The position numbers and the translations under genes were made by a program. The notes below the pieces were generated by a model. The model was not told the DNA's origin and did no database searches. It was given only the letters and a program-made list of their open reading frames with translations. Shown piece after piece: positions 62,101 to 64,000 of a DNA stretch of 64,000 bases. Source of the DNA: Micromonospora_E sp048060115. GTDB taxonomy: Bacteria > Actinomycetota > Actinomycetes > Mycobacteriales > Micromonosporaceae. Location: contig NZ_JBHMIM010000044.1 in the NCBI RefSeq assembly GCF_048060115.1, positions 4,003 to 68,002 on the forward strand, written 5' to 3'. Every line of letters begins with the position of its first letter. Position 1 is the first letter of the stretch.

Positions 62101-64000
62101 GTTGCTCGACGGGTCGGTGAGCGACGCCGTCACGGGTTCGCCGCCGTTGGGCCCAAGGCCGGGTTCCGGCGCCGACCCGGCACCAGGTTGCCAAGGCGCG
62201 GTCAGCGGCACCGGCACGACGATCAACCCGACACCATCGTCGCTTTCCGTTCCGATGCTCTCCACTGCCGGAGGCGCCTGCCGGCCAGCAGCCTGCTCGG
62301 ACAGTTGCCGTCCCGGGTCACGTACCGTCCGCTCGGAGGTGTTCGCCGTGGCCTCGGCGGCGGATTGCCGGGGCTGATCGACGGAGGGTACCCGCTGGTC
62401 GGAGGTAGGTGCCCGCTGGTCGGAGATGGGTGCCCGGACCGGTGCGGCGCCGGCCTCCACATCGGCAGACCCGGACTCCACCACCCCGAGGTCGTCGGAT
62501 TCGGTACCGTCCCGCGAGGTGAGAAACCCGGTCAGGTCTCCGGGTGGGAGACCGTCGGCCGCCACCTCGGCAGGTGATCTGCCGGCGACCGGGGCAGCGC
62601 TGGTGGTCGGGGGAGTGGTCACGGCGGGCGAGGCGGTCGCGGTCGGCCGCTGGGTGCCTGAGTCAGCTGCCGCTGGCATCCGGGCGTCAGGCTGGGCCAC
62701 CTGCGTGTTCCGGGCCGCTGTGGCCTGGGTAGGAGTCTCCCCGGCCGCGGTGACGCGCTCTGCTGCGACTATCGCGCTGACCGCCACGTCAGGTCCGGGC
62801 ACCGTGCCCGAGACGTCCGACGTCTGGATGCCAGCCGGACCGCCGGCCTGGACTGCGCTCTGTGGATTCCTGTCGACGGGCTCGGTCGGGGTCTGCTCGG
62901 CTGCGGTGGCTGCCACCCCCTGAGCCGGAACAGCACCGACAATTCCCTCCTCGGGGACGTCCGGATGCGCCGAGGTCGTCGGCGTGGAGGTCGAATCGCT
63001 CGGGGCGGTCTCCACCGAGCCGCTCGGGGCTGTGTAACTGCCGCCCTCCGTCGATATCGTCTCCGGCAGCGGACCACCCGCAGTGCCTCGGGTCTCCGGC
63101 GTCCCGGGCCGTGCACTGTCACCCGTCCGGCTTCCCTCGCTGCCCCGGGTGCTCTCGCCTGCGCGGGACTGGGTCTCCGACTGGCGACTGCCGGCGTCCC
63201 CCCGCTGGGACGACTCGGCGCGCCCGCCGGTATCGCCAGCGCGCTGACCGCCCTCGGTTGTCTGCGCGGCCACGGCACCGCCGCCCAACCCACTGCCGAC
63301 CTCCCCGCTTCCGAGACCGTCTCGCTCAGCGCTTTCCTTCTCACTCAGCTGGTGGCGCTCACCTGTGTCAGAAGCGCTCGCAGTGGCCGGTGCTTCTGGC
63401 GTAAGGCCGTCGCGGACCGTCGGGCTTTCCGCGACGCCACCGGCCACGGACTCGGTGCCCGAATCGGTACCTTCCGTGCCGGACGGTGCGTCGGTACTCC
63501 CGCCGCCATCGGCGTCAACGCCGATACCGTCGCTGGTGCTGGGGCTGGGGCTGTCCGCGGTCGGTGCAGATACCTGCACGCCAACCTGGTCCGCCCCCTG
63601 ACCACCGCCCTGGGCCGGGACCCGGCCCTCGACGCCGTCCTGAGCAGCCGGATCACCAGCCGAAGCAGAAACCACCGCCACTCCGCCGACGACCGGATCT
63701 CCCCGCCCACCGCTGTCCCCACGGGAATCGTCCGCGCCGGTATGGCGACCGCCGGGCTCGCTGCCGGCGGTGTCGACGGAGCCTTGCCCGTCGCTGACCC
63801 GATCGTCGGCGCCGACCTCGGATGCGGCGCCATCTCCGATCGAGCCGGTGGCCGGGACCTCACCGACCTGGCCGACCAGGTCCGTGTTCATGCCGACACC
63901 CGGTAGCGGCATCCCGCTGCTGACGGCCAGGTCAGCGCTGCCCGGCGCGGTCGTGTCGGTCGACCCGGCAGCGGCACCCGAGCCGTCGACAGCCCGGCCG
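32113..64000 (-). CDS. Giant multi-domain polymorphic-toxin-like protein (5' end outside window)
   Basis: One open frame of 10,628 codons in the window, with no in-frame stop from 63999 to the TGA at 32113. It is still open at the right edge, so the true start is unseen (an internal ATG lies at 63912). Predicted mass is roughly 1.1 MDa or more. From N to C: Pro/Ser/Thr-rich region; papain-like domain 1; coiled coil; ~4.5 kb unknown strand-rich region; papain-like 2, amidoligase-like A, papain-like 3; helical repeats; OTU-like; papain-like 4, amidoligase-like B; HEMLH domain; caspase-like; amidoligase-like C. Sequence stays protein-like throughout, so this is no random GC-rich frame. No membrane helix was noticed. 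Expected to be a type VII-exported toxin or effector; the N-terminal targeting domain must lie outside the window. A fully self-contained enzyme megacomplex is the alternative. Confidence 0.88.
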   Translation of the reverse strand, partial: GRAVDGSGAAAGSTDTTAPGSADLAVSSGMPLPGVGMNTDLVGQVGEVPATGSIGDGAASEVGADDRVSDGQGSVDTAGSEPGGRHTGADDSRGDSGGRGDPVVGGVAVVSASAGDPAAQDGVEGRVPAQGGGQGADQVGVQVSAPTADSPSPSTSDGIGVDADGGGSTDAPSGTEGTDSGTESVAGGVAESPTVRDGLTPEAPATASASDTGERHQLSEKESAERDGLGSGEVGSGLGGGAVAAQTTEGGQRAGDTGGRAESSQRGDAGSRQSETQSRAGESTRGSEGSRTGDSARPGTPETRGTAGGPLPETISTEGGSYTAPSGSVETAPSDSTSTPTTSAHPDVPEEGIVGAVPAQGVAATAAEQTPTEPVDRNPQSAVQAGGPAGIQTSDVSGTVPGPDVAVSAIVAAERVTAAGETPTQATAARNTQVAQPDARMPAAADSGTQRPTATASPAVTTPPTTSAAPVAGRSPAEVAADGLPPGDLTGFLTSRDGTESDDLGVVESGSADVEAGAAPVRAPISDQRAPTSDQRVPSVDQPRQSAAEATANTSERTVRDPGRQLSEQAAGRQAPPAVESIGTESDDGVGLIVVPVPLTAPWQPGAGSAPEPGLGPNGGEPVTASLTDPSSNSESRADSSSRPDSDPWSTADRSGDIFGVADRTVRFLAGTHLPGLIEAKVQGSGGDRVLHLRTDRGSAPLGGDTGRIPMRLVDGLPVGAPEGSVLSLRDGQDRAEILISRGADADSAAAQLSGAVAAWVARRPAPDGARRDDLERAAAIDGIRWELRIMQLRPGRRTDHLGPVDWQTRPHGKVATSTLLDGSLRDAAAARLETLLVADKGVLGDAAERTAAALLLRDEVRRNPSTAPTGTPFHGTGPTSTSVPRFEPEPPPAPTTGEVARTGRAHQDDWVPVGPVVDTDRFLAGNPDLSLDRVNPQRSSTNCVLTSIVSDMVWRSKRSGIEGRYVAPESTVTEVGSLSWYAGAELRDVQGTEAVETAMADASAGASGIVVVNSADGAVAHTFNVFRDDDGRVVFWDGQAGRPATVPPAVSRVRFVATGGVVPAPAAPDVTTLRQSPSGGDLDLAGVSGHTPAGSAAAGSSAQPAPLMAGRVSRGAAADTVTRLYGSFPEFHAPAGASDAVRGRAAAAELIAHVAGGPGSAAALQFAQATSDGTYSDATGTRLPPEAASYDRVEQAMRQAPPGSATVLLTWATPDTPPALTLVHRPGGQPEVVAFVDVVTRQLAGLPAYPSDIRFIPLHQAGSLALLRATDSDPGAAAGRIVDRYQRWADHSWADLRELAAGGHRGAAVVVDMLSTFVDDLRAVQGPAGDDTPAPIRELVLAAALSRYDDARSSMLSIPGTIPPPPLAAVLADPARTATLVLPDANLELTSAQAFGQWSREHDDLTRTHTDLVQAAIRLDLATRRHAEAVRRVEHHQTRLAAAWVEQREIRDELADLQVRIAAQAAVWRAQQSDLDRTGEELSRAETELGDTRTELQTRRREAQEAADALAMFDRTQSELPPKERDPAARQVLDSASGRAAEAVESKQRQLTAVEERVDSLGKDIDRLSMLHRAADADLAASWAAESVLRDRRTTLREKVAEIGAEWGAAKDEEETRENLLATERSSYDDRAGQFRQQLSVVEGWEERRRAQADLTDLGSSMSMLDTSGPTIVAGPDAQRIQQETLAALDEHWGSAGPDRAARERIRQSVRQLTTAGALGRDVRQAGTPSGSAHVIGAGDDAVRVTFLAEMVRRADVSSAETARAAIEGEARSHHESRVDTSQAAQTNRSLAIPVSGIAGLANKIPVLRALNANFSIHLIHNQLSRQIQTMFGMTHSHIHRVREPHHPHDYDTVWRIRVESADVPLTVQSPAAAPTAASDAAAARPVTRTVPSAEPMTVMFPEHIARPKAPDVDVQGTFEDRAERLTDQPVAILDGVQDPGWVERELRGRIPSLDSMSPESQRHLLQAVRSSNLSGGFGRLRRTGVLSQPLYARDGSFIGVLRLGAQPAPTRMLTTSPGTRIESYQQNQVGESGSAGLTSSGGVGLGVGATLVDSDATMAGTSTFGTYTSGLAGVQARGTTGSSRSQQSGGSASLMRGWKNGSLPGNKLKSADVANVDLLWTAELIDGRQPAEPLSFLGRAARRQGGRVRWVPLTLSGADEAVHPPAAIEHGGTGSAGYTIFSNFHAVPPVIGLGVDEQVEQQLRDHHFLPEGPNPGPEQVRNLHRLLEVTSPEFREAHFDEFDGDSLSIPFEKKHFAEIERVMVRWSLSRGGPAVHRGSTDDGRLVFGAEGGTAMTGDRQSDGSVSGRVQGTALVGARKEATDVLSSVPINVGPYEYRRGVRRSAPIGPTIERSTIVDSPGGPTHAFDLPRLLSAEIQRVGSNEPFWTSRVDRGGGADTAHQDVTVRAWVPDLMVLHGDAAPEPVRPLPRPVTDADRAGLSRRPDQQYGLMPGVTTVAGSPALKRMFQQLAVTVFGEPKGALHSWFTGYSPASEASLSAQARRAFVSPGRLRDKLSQLLAGTYTTEQNVEEGQVSMSEGYLDLQAYPGRPSYQPPRDGQDQPSIYYEGTQSITEGGGESQTVVRRHRGDGSLSLMMIIGGRRVEVPSIGGRASIDQFQQDGENQSSTDIRTSMNTGEVYPVRVPLTFVGSINGAPRNVASTAAAAVDQDWSSEAQLALDVPDAIEAYLSFDELVALWQARTALGEDGPPIDNLPEDLTGRIEQAAIQRQADEAARRAHQTPTEGEVRYPPRRIVSRLGLGDATVVDVMETGGPVRRQPSPPAGDTVAEPSRVVEVNEAERLGVLQQQDSDGGGNVIELGALPRPATPAAGSEAGSNDRIEAASDDETAVVRDDGSIPQPSHRSLFRNGLALVEQQLPGVTRPGSTTYMPGVRAGISDASAPDAAAAGMPAYFSSGSAVAPVTIGSRPFTTTFKGHAVEGWIELLAKPADEFDTTDSVRRIFGRARTDRSIEAHGIVSDSTSAAIGNLRILGGSTAVPFAIPAGGNVRWHSARVAGTVLDESGRSESQRQGETDQFIIRHMNEGMVDFDVPVQLSVRVRVKPLRNSAVNAILAVFASDRTATSDWVDARVRVRVPVSDTSPRPVQVAPPRWFAPARLLHADPRTEMPELAPYDPVTPSIRISWFNGYDELVSAARQLLPQTNEDSDGRREVDSYLDGPTGEANVNRLLRSAGAVRTFAASVAKSIDSRETLKIEPVAATPWELSDDQMDGDPARFVIGSGGTGIVEYAPNKSATAGSVSMAAREGIGQGDAGVTVWAARGQADPAFKIAPGNFSTVQIDYPTLSAVGGEQIAAGSTINDGDRRVRRLAGQHVGDTSPPNVLAHRKVLFRVTGTPGGKGPSPGRHNLPGAVRWVVAMVEARVPTTDVPGLVPAGRDRQQDDQQQVPPRDEVASARRQHLLTELTAPFTGDRRASGEGRSGGDVAGATPADRAGWVPVGSRVDEDAILREAPYLGVDRVNPERSDTNCVFAAIVGDQLRRTRGQVGFVAPASVATEVGVLSWYAGRELRDVAGIDAITEAMSEPGTSADAAGIVVVSGPDGGVAHAFRVFRDADGRPVYWDDQTGGQARVPAELSWVRFVATEGVMRQPAAPASAMSEASAAGSEVRAGGGGLEGERTMPIGLVQDPNDPDNSIVDPLDADGATLASDPGGTYRIIGEIKNLYEQLGHTDEFPHGVLMLEPTEHSDPGLVVIPELVTGILQTLDEEGGRIAVDDTLWGRLELMERSFENVGGRPGFMDTDLADVLTRGGARLETLDLGDDPIEVDGRIAAPPARDAGGWHWHINMGVPIEGLHPFLTHVAANTWRDQTVRHQATIGPIGYRTRENLEAGLDFSEWEATIFRSHFGNPSDRVAGALKGVLALIYAHSAALADDLGDQALTKAHLAVLSRQPLALYVKQLPVWVRRYLANSAHHIHNRFAEFYAERSDTLRHRLAMGAVLGEVELPLPGETWTKSRSDTSPYEYLHAALEGRELDQSVFGSMTTLDQLDHANGQLAAPLGVLEVRSYGARRGTVADARRWFETLAGLAKSEYDRIKSLPTLRHEPPPNWTDLAGAGPVDRSEWVPVGSRTDGDRFLKDNPDLAVDRVNPERSDTNCVFVSIVADAAWQSAGGERFVAPASVATEVDTLAFYAEADLREVQTLDDVEALMTSALSDRASGIVVVDGVDGAVAHAFNVFREASGQVVFWDGQVGRPASVPGDISQVRFVVTSGVVPGWTLSDTPALFGLRPSSYQPTDLASAVTASAPYGFEAALSSEPHLAVWEPDGGVRTEGDPQRPQISVARISPDRYLPLDYPGSGVVAAELPAAQVVSGRQTVGLSPAIPPMDLDPELTTAHLAGGLLHKTGLLEHAVGDPADWDRWQAARSPSRSATLADLIGHAALARDLTAASGAEGLTLRPTDPSPGWRGLELVVRAQRVGPYRLTDVGVWGPEYTGQVDLSLELRVDGTTVGSSTAYLTESLRPVEPTPAAPWPTDNGDFRDLPVDQNWWAQGRAAVGTVTAETLADLAGVLRADAELYRTRNTPHALHGYLQYRLAVGPGSGGVAFTLRDARPTGLVRIANQPRIVVAARLVATTGPTGHATVPTATQLAGWVEVLLDPAAAAQVRQHYLMPPPTMDSYSPQPIYSAPAPLSADARNPPAGVHPALWERVVANPALATNEQRLAELAAAATLPLDNRLLSWVEAIGRVADPDETATRLGLTDAGPALRLASELAIDPRALTVFAPQIRDLVAGGGEVTAVRLAATLADRGVRSAQELIWLGEVGARLGLTPPDLALLLSFNDEQVPLELLHSLPDALLHEALNVAQLRQELRSLDPLHRDDLQELSGGRGGGARSRVLMGMRDGFAVQLLAAELQVRPEHLAVVEPQIRAAAHATADPESHVPTGNRSRAQAVAVAEAVRVALRAEGVVNGPNARRYLTLSGRLGFLAGDLAFLQPSRHFMFLMHETFGDVPLQMVQDELRLLGDGQAVPSSALHADLPRNVYSASEAAEWAARLNIAAQVFNRLVDRLPWFEPRAVLVAGGRAGLGRDHLPNLIGLSEGIGRIPDDLGQLALRLGVPPQLLFRTAAMIGVDPRHLLPFQAPLVRSVTDRGGPHEISLGVLVESLKVTTDQIPMLDGELRIPWTFRQTFRWMAGPGGRRYDPAWIAQHLPIIADRNWPEGLELAVDRELQEAADLAHEIEQLGIRAMAVLDRTLSGLAPPVDGGTGIELLTALKAWLPVVVEERRDELHRGIPGLNSMLERLTETLPWRLTSRDSRDQRVSEAAEQIAEKLLHAAELRSRDDPAAADQNGLDQRLQARAQEVSRHLGEFHRATHQRGAATAVLRSQQRGPQADIHVAALHNADTAYVQAIAALAATALEVAPDLPHRVDRGQDDTTNLAAELRALAALYQETLSHLPLHRTVETMTDVELIELLEKLPDPRLTDEQLARGGEAWLSTWWSDRFPETDAAQIEADFTDRRWLDHRAVLRLSDVLEVTPDKVRYLSIAIHRVPADLSALAVEFGVSAKGLFTAADFWQVDPALLGASGTAGRSATWAALGEAAGAQTAADHLARWADAGQVTTDGPTHPLRPYPEERNPAYLARALGVRQSRLDASTLPQRTMRDWQRMVDSLSAEAEHDPHEIAVLAARLRVSVEWVRGFSLVIGRVPTDLPEIAERLGVADPGLVLAYAAERAMDPAQLADADADADGLRGLTSGPPARRFGPVEQLPDTAPRNPDPTVLESLWTVFRRTGEIETNLIDLAESAGLTPAELASLSGNLLQPPDLVSVAAQILDPTGKGVAGAVETQFRSWADRLEQDAYLELSELGWVHRALGSQLRLRNLLAEDNATLEAVLALRIANRQLSPWSLTALGGRDRPVDAFELLRAAVGRTTRPPADVTPFIDSLPVPTDAFIGFRQPRGTGLVAVTDLMRVLDVSTSSLAGEGTSMTVSLSGNEGFWRHYRSLADQLPAVESVTIRTGYGTDATAYLRLAEIFYATQPVLRRLGVLPTVPAADVADRERYGFASVPELLYRHRRSGGVLQLEVQWRAADTVTFRLPGVGGTRLQAAVLLYAAMVDHAKNSELGDTFRDRALVSAANDDRATIIDRAVADPFAAAKELFSVVNDPAARAQLAAMYLVDGWQPDPGLDRVAAVEPVPADDFDVFDDQNADVELDLDDIPLLERGLDPDFDAGHRSVFRARVFSSSSAGSGRSLPPEPGAGRDSYELPPLELGPIRSELIEIQVVEQRLMSPGTSEAVPELTESGRQQFDKLRDLLGAALSERELLLSFTTPPSAFHSFLGIHLSLTDGDAVRLLRTEQLPLPANVLAQAYRTLNDLPPDFVATDDWIKAHLEKYADHWAHIVADYGKVDHPASAVDTNVEVQAWHAPELTPTDPIGSSLREWVVDRIDRGLYPVPYTDDDPDGLLPGRNRGPHGARLDFVVSLPVSRSANPWTTVTPLDRLLRIEAAAWKTGISSDEVVGDPGTDLVNISLDLGAAERPWRRLGYILDVLRRYGARPTPGSFAVTIDGVDESSVTAVGDLVRRHSDVLGRLATDPAAGRIRQTRGRDGLGADPIESVDGTLVLRIFDPLTLDLGLIQAEVKIALGLVRLAQRSTIEPDRAGPPAGDRATGRRPGVVRSAGGWRLYDSPDDAADAFMSELFSDITDRWQAAALFLVTPWHPGPGHDGLPVGLGADEAQQLGLAAPWRDDDLTHATVEHPTVLLALLQQQGLLTPQMLATDLAGVTFPPTFWSDLVDRLRAAQRLSPSGDGAALVAQRAQAAKAIWDALLSSRPLQEWHLWFRTAGELSYPSDADVPTAVSAARPAPAVNSVLLRRIELPVGADSFLEALRDAARRQRVDLPPAAATAQGLGGYLGRQAAADPTGATSTPTIGQLIAAALPLSIQLILRPDAELAALAEQPGLAAATDPADPAEQTRLQLRREVAASIDRGDDATRLLLSFVLRRYPELTAHDPILEVLRGLTRDRAAMPTASQLLADLLTRQGSGVSTAAPIAVEFAARVLDLNIVVTSPEGTVAYRPQATETLHLWQHTTGYGSYGPRPDSLRMEESPEIFDRERARMRLRLEQGLELIPLRDRVPLVEVDGISRVAVDVRFEIMLADNDAYASQLSRLQAVPAVDVSYTADSITISLPVTGRDEPLSWVTSSLVRMVQPQVVRVEIIARPRDGELDDAAASRLDSLADGHDATVQRMLTADTARDEDMSLDTRIETGDGLTLTTHGTRLRPEILQAQARLAAAGLAAALRGSRYLDQDLPPDTLPNPARADADSRAAELRSDEPLRPGRTLPGRRLIDELFVDPDDQREAAALYHLGWWPGQEESPVRPERRAPLDEATLTREVRRVSALGRAAWLAGRPTEADCLTLAQKLIRRLVGADVVGLASLVPYTRDDIDLDRRAESWLADRPSWDRVQSWEAVEAQLIDAGPGAMAVVLLRRPGRAVGHVYAAYHDVDGEVHWLDPVRGDRDSVFTQGARPELLEAAAAARGLIIDADGVVLSPDRTDPAAAESTSIAMAIVDAPLGGPYRGIGFEAEWLLPIALPDGADAYDAREDVLAETTDGSLTIKVEARRLYVADGQSGAPRRVFINSPADGQISRRHVALPEIISGIIQNFPEEQGRIEDADALWERMAAVERRLNERLGPGTGLPGVPAQPLSEVLDGLGFEVSDSTARMLIGPTPEGEPSALHVHITTAAATESLLAGLTHIAENTWRDAATGLPVKERLIDGLAFGQAIARDTRRHFSELGLTLSDRVLDAVHGFLALLYSHSSAIAAKYQNPLVLNKRHNAALSRVGMVWFWAELPLWIRMRLMLNADAMIGELGERIVDEVARTQPPAVLDGGSVPGWATVSEYFSAPLRGRWISQQDAFTGMSEWSQLDSNAGRLRVPVGGLEIRSYGSRWLTVAQAREHVERLGNVFAAAYEEAAAYPVLLRDEPLPSSDAPSDVHLDVLVLYQAVDLIARGDFDAAVRRVDSTPQVTAELAGRWGAALTVLADFEKRSNVDRRHQLGADLERIADHLLTRWIDAVVDAPTWRDAADMWIDTRDLFRDDTGKLAGEHLRAHLRHRAHDASAGDVVDRIKAVSELLRAARTGADPAALRYLTGLDPERRVEQLASLAEQIGLASSVRTFLRARGIVLSESELTALDEVRRSSGSRPTGAALAAWASAIAGMAAGHEPSTGRLLLDFATDLVMPTIDEWLAESDENLASRGWNAVRSYLTGRGSTMLPQVASRLAGQVDGPAGYRPGDQATERIKAIVDLLAPGQAERVAQLLTAPDPVERQRAMRDLVAAVPAARIGSLVPLFTSVELDESGVNDIEMVRSIAALIDGDVDTAARIVDAVAGSLDGPARVAWARFLDQRISSQGIEVSSLTDPIVDSSVDQWLNSPTWEQSRAAFTSMAQVLNRAGDGARSRGLNRAIEQSSHPSDDDRAVATQGIFQLSRVGLEDEAYDYLTQPDPRHRRSLFLDLLADPEVPDLTQLVKLTRGVDLAGVEQVDVALLNIVIDRAAGSEADVSGKLLLLWAEDPTQVTPDHAVLATLADSPDQQTARAVEQTRALITAFGPGDDLKQGVAGGVGSAVERSELAEFLAPPPEASSPPSPDGELLTRIFGSTVPAGELTYRPSNAQAAFDLRSMTQALLTASGLEPRTSAPGDREHGLDSLAGQLGVTRADLPSIGYLAARAYGVNGVTVPRLVAAQRVLARLERDPSGPDLVGEPLVERLLAEARADDGDTDSTIRLMRVLELAAQRYIGRPGMQGLARRYVRSARLVSESGVVEPIDGEGRIWWLGDDDVPVGILPVDGTLVVAYAAAADLAPADWPVPGGAALLVQLADAVRRDVEADRSVPVLLVPVADGPVEIGPIRADLAGLDRRVGGLGVSIADPVDRSAVRPASDSSSVVTESSLGAPWTSDEVGWSPVAPDGTPLSVVSETLADGRTRQVAGRLAAPDRFEIVDPATGATIYQLSRDTAGAGSVTWTGDALSPADIRHFYRIAREVGWTSVDGRWERARHRVKRAVGWRTPRDKAWEFVQRVVADGQRIRDDLLLTGFGLHLATVNERTVLVRAEVDAQGTVVRALRPLPLDEALRRDGLSWLVADLLGAGWKVRHGPAQEIHTESKRLGVNVFNESDTGRFLAAHDALLGLTHARESRLFRVADAAVVAEVRAVARDRYQVLVSGPDQNDQRRRAERIEAWRQIVHLIADRIGLPPPVVISFVTRAGDDEHAWGSFRGSNWHMSLSIDRSVDDVLSTVLHEMLHFEQRAAAYYRTTVDAGHDSDADSDLELWTPAAAAAITDRGVANALTQLWPPDDRLPVVALRQIVGDPDRTYAIDPQAALDDAGRAMAEPGSARAGSRVHRRLQVGEAKWHRTQDELYSEYVARPLEAPALHLQAVFDAGGSVRDWSAEPRAQVPSIDGYEVVRLGAAGTFIRPVGSSAEPPNRLPPPSNPLVVVQVADPARAGQVLTELREHLPDHALVELITDGPTTAPWASAEQAVGLAQLLTGSRRLLLGIEMVDPDGRLADHFVAFGPTFMESMHPFAAFYRVHVTPVPLGPDGAVPLSSRGGRRARRSNVELRAVGGRLWAGELDDAPQIDAGDPQVVIGSPSRDTPWHLWWQALEIVRIIQVAGGAPPSPGDVRVHRPQPRPVELPDVGIGSIHDITDQDRQLFRAAFGDKHLLDPEVFAVERRGASFTAFHVVDALLDAAGVDPAATDPATLVAALSELASRLGMDDPVLPAPQQARQKLFAVGFAAAREHGVGSLTQPVLNRTVQQLSPDQIEDLLQPGRFSDDSSVGSHGDFMKDFAADDLAEPMQVRDLVPDPGRGFLADGAPLIMHRDVVSGRSVLALLSPDDWAQVSGGVRHPTLADPAANRIWLPPGELPAVVVHGDGEFVRVPVGRGGRTGQVSLTAEQLATVTADLPLDLALLTCRAGELDEGFAQRYAAARGGTVLASRDDLYVPFESSSPGQRSDPPQLITRAVGAAGAGRSWVLFVGGGAGESWDTLNDVTERDIGRDIDFDGFTSTDSGADGVRLGGGVEDEETVLLFFSDDTAPESVRGQVLAYAPNGSFRVEVETKTFYKSGDRYYRTEEDALEDDDNDDHRVEPVRLGMIERVSSVLQVHPHEAGRYQPDPVFTAFARMAAAVDTIPGDPGSGPTIALTDLYQSEQLVFTELGQRTWVGPRPIGDGPGNHFHFTFGVTFGGLREFVRFAERNVWRDQSVGYYTRDHLSDGIAFGDRVAARFTAAAMDGGWLPQGTATPAVDMTRVSPGVRLQAQIISGYLALVYDTVAGQLHSLDLPGLNKTHVALLSRMESFQVALPAMPADARSYLAADAGAIKTLFREIFLARVPDHERRMRVQPGRLGDIDIGEGPDSVTVDESLMSALDPTARPVQQVEVMDAMSTVPKPDLADGTLLVPHLVVEVRSHGERHMSTATARWHYHTMADLLRRQYQQAIGVPVEFQRHDGNQWLNSPPQIGRDLRWIGNSDVPSWAGDMADAAARMGRPLIVLGPGPLGDLPDGQAAALEGLLSAEPQLIRTALFLATYVHPDVQSLRNWYRLTMIFPVLGDELVPTADGTGLKIPGGMWRAIAFDSSVRDSATLTPDSIHEVLTWVDATAHRIRDGQTSDWRSR
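32635..33925 (-). other. Domain: amidoligase-like copy C
   Basis: The last ~430 residues of the giant protein. Signatures in order: GVEDE (33886-33900), HFHFTF (33418-33435), NVWRDQ, LNKTHVALLSR, and VEVRSHG (32721-32750). It is the most diverged of the three copies and forms the C-terminus, where toxins usually keep the lethal domain. Confidence 0.65.
34080..34540 (-). other. Domain: caspase-like His/Cys motif pair
   Basis: VVVHGDGEFV (34331-34356) and LLTCRAGELDEGFA (Cys codon near 34219) are followed by GGTVLASRDDLYVP. A strand ending in HGxG, then a strand ending in C-x-x-G, is the clan CD (C80/caspase/CHAT-like) pattern often seen in polymorphic toxins as an autoprocessing peptidase. 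Confidence 0.6.
36170..36700 (-). other. Domain: HExxH metallopeptidase-like
   Basis: VLHEMLHFEQR (HEMLH at 36229-36243) sits in a helix after a strand (SNWHMSLSID). This is the order seen in zinc metallopeptidases with a strand before the active-site helix. A third zinc ligand was not identified. Confidence 0.6.
40200..41415 (-). other. Domain: amidoligase-like copy B
   Basis: GIGFEAEW (GFEAE at 41380-41394), LHVHITT (40907-40926), THIAENTWRD, LNKRHNAALSR, LEIRSYGSR (40291-40314). About 400 residues, directly after papain-like domain 4. Confidence 0.7.
41570..41935 (-). other. Domain: papain-like (Tox-PL-type) copy 4, divergent
   Basis: ADCLTLAQ, AVGHVYAAYHD and VHWLDPVRGD supply Cys, His and Asp in the right order and spacing. 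The sequence is otherwise far from copies 1-3. Confidence 0.65.
42840..43510 (-). other. Possible OTU-like domain with Ser in the Cys position
   Basis: PVGADSFLEAL (GADSF near 43487-43502) resembles the OTU motif G-D-C/S-L/F, with Ser for the catalytic Cys. Downstream, AVEFAARVLDLNIVV and LHLWQHTTGYG follow the OTU order of strands and a late His. Weak resemblance only. Confidence 0.3.
46910..49925 (-). repeat. Four dispersed copies of a ~44-residue helical motif
   Basis: Units at about 49785-49925, 48719-48855, 47384-47515 and 46914-47050 share the pattern hS..IGRVP.DL..LA.RLGV....L..A....VDP..L. For example IGRIPDDLGQLALRLGV and IGRVPTDLPEIAERLGV. The intervening sequence is also helical. 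Together they suggest a long solenoid-like arm. Confidence 0.7.
51311..51770 (-). other. Domain: papain-like (Tox-PL-type) copy 3
   Basis: DRVNPERSDTNCVF carries the Cys, GAVAHAFNVF the His and VFWDGQVG the Asp, all intact. Begins with WVPVGSRTD and ends with VRFVVTSGVV. Adjacent to amidoligase-like copy A. Confidence 0.82.
51835..53115 (-). other. Domain: amidoligase-like copy A
   Basis: GLEGE (53095-53109), WHWHIN (52591-52608), THVAANTWRD, LTKAHLAVLSR, LEVRSYGAR (51922-51945). It lies between papain-like copies 2 and 3. Confidence 0.7.
53185..53645 (-). other. Domain: papain-like (Tox-PL-type) copy 2
   Basis: DRVNPERSDTNCVF (Cys), GGVAHAFRVF (His), VYWDDQTG (Asp). A 38-base stretch around the Cys is identical to copy 3 at the DNA level (near 53540-53577 and 51661-51698). 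Confidence 0.82.
59020..59820 (-). other. Region: long coiled coil
   Basis: About 265 residues almost free of Gly and Pro, with regular Leu/Ala spacing among Glu, Arg and Gln (for example REIRDELADLQVRIAAQ, RDRRTTLREKVAEIG). It is typical of a rod-like coiled coil separating papain-like copy 1 from the rest. Confidence 0.8.
60811..61275 (-). other. Domain: papain-like (Tox-PL-type) copy 1
   Basis: DRVNPQRSSTNCVLTS (Cys codon 61168-61170), GAVAHTFNVF (His), VFWDGQAG (Asp). It resembles the glutamine deamidase/papain-like toxin family (Tox-PL). Confidence 0.82.
62080..63999 (-). other. Region: Pro/Ala/Ser/Thr-rich low-complexity stretch
   Basis: About 640 residues dominated by Gly, Ser, Thr, Ala, Pro, Asp and Glu with little predicted structure. 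It includes a short imperfect repeat (SDQRAPTSDQRVPSVDQ) near 62390-62430. It most likely links the unseen N-terminal targeting domain to the enzymatic part. Confidence 0.75.

Noticed and set aside
1..64000. tRNA, rRNA, insertion sequences, attachment sites
   Set aside because: Read for anticodon-arm patterns, transposase motifs and terminal repeats in the intergenic gaps; none was convincing.
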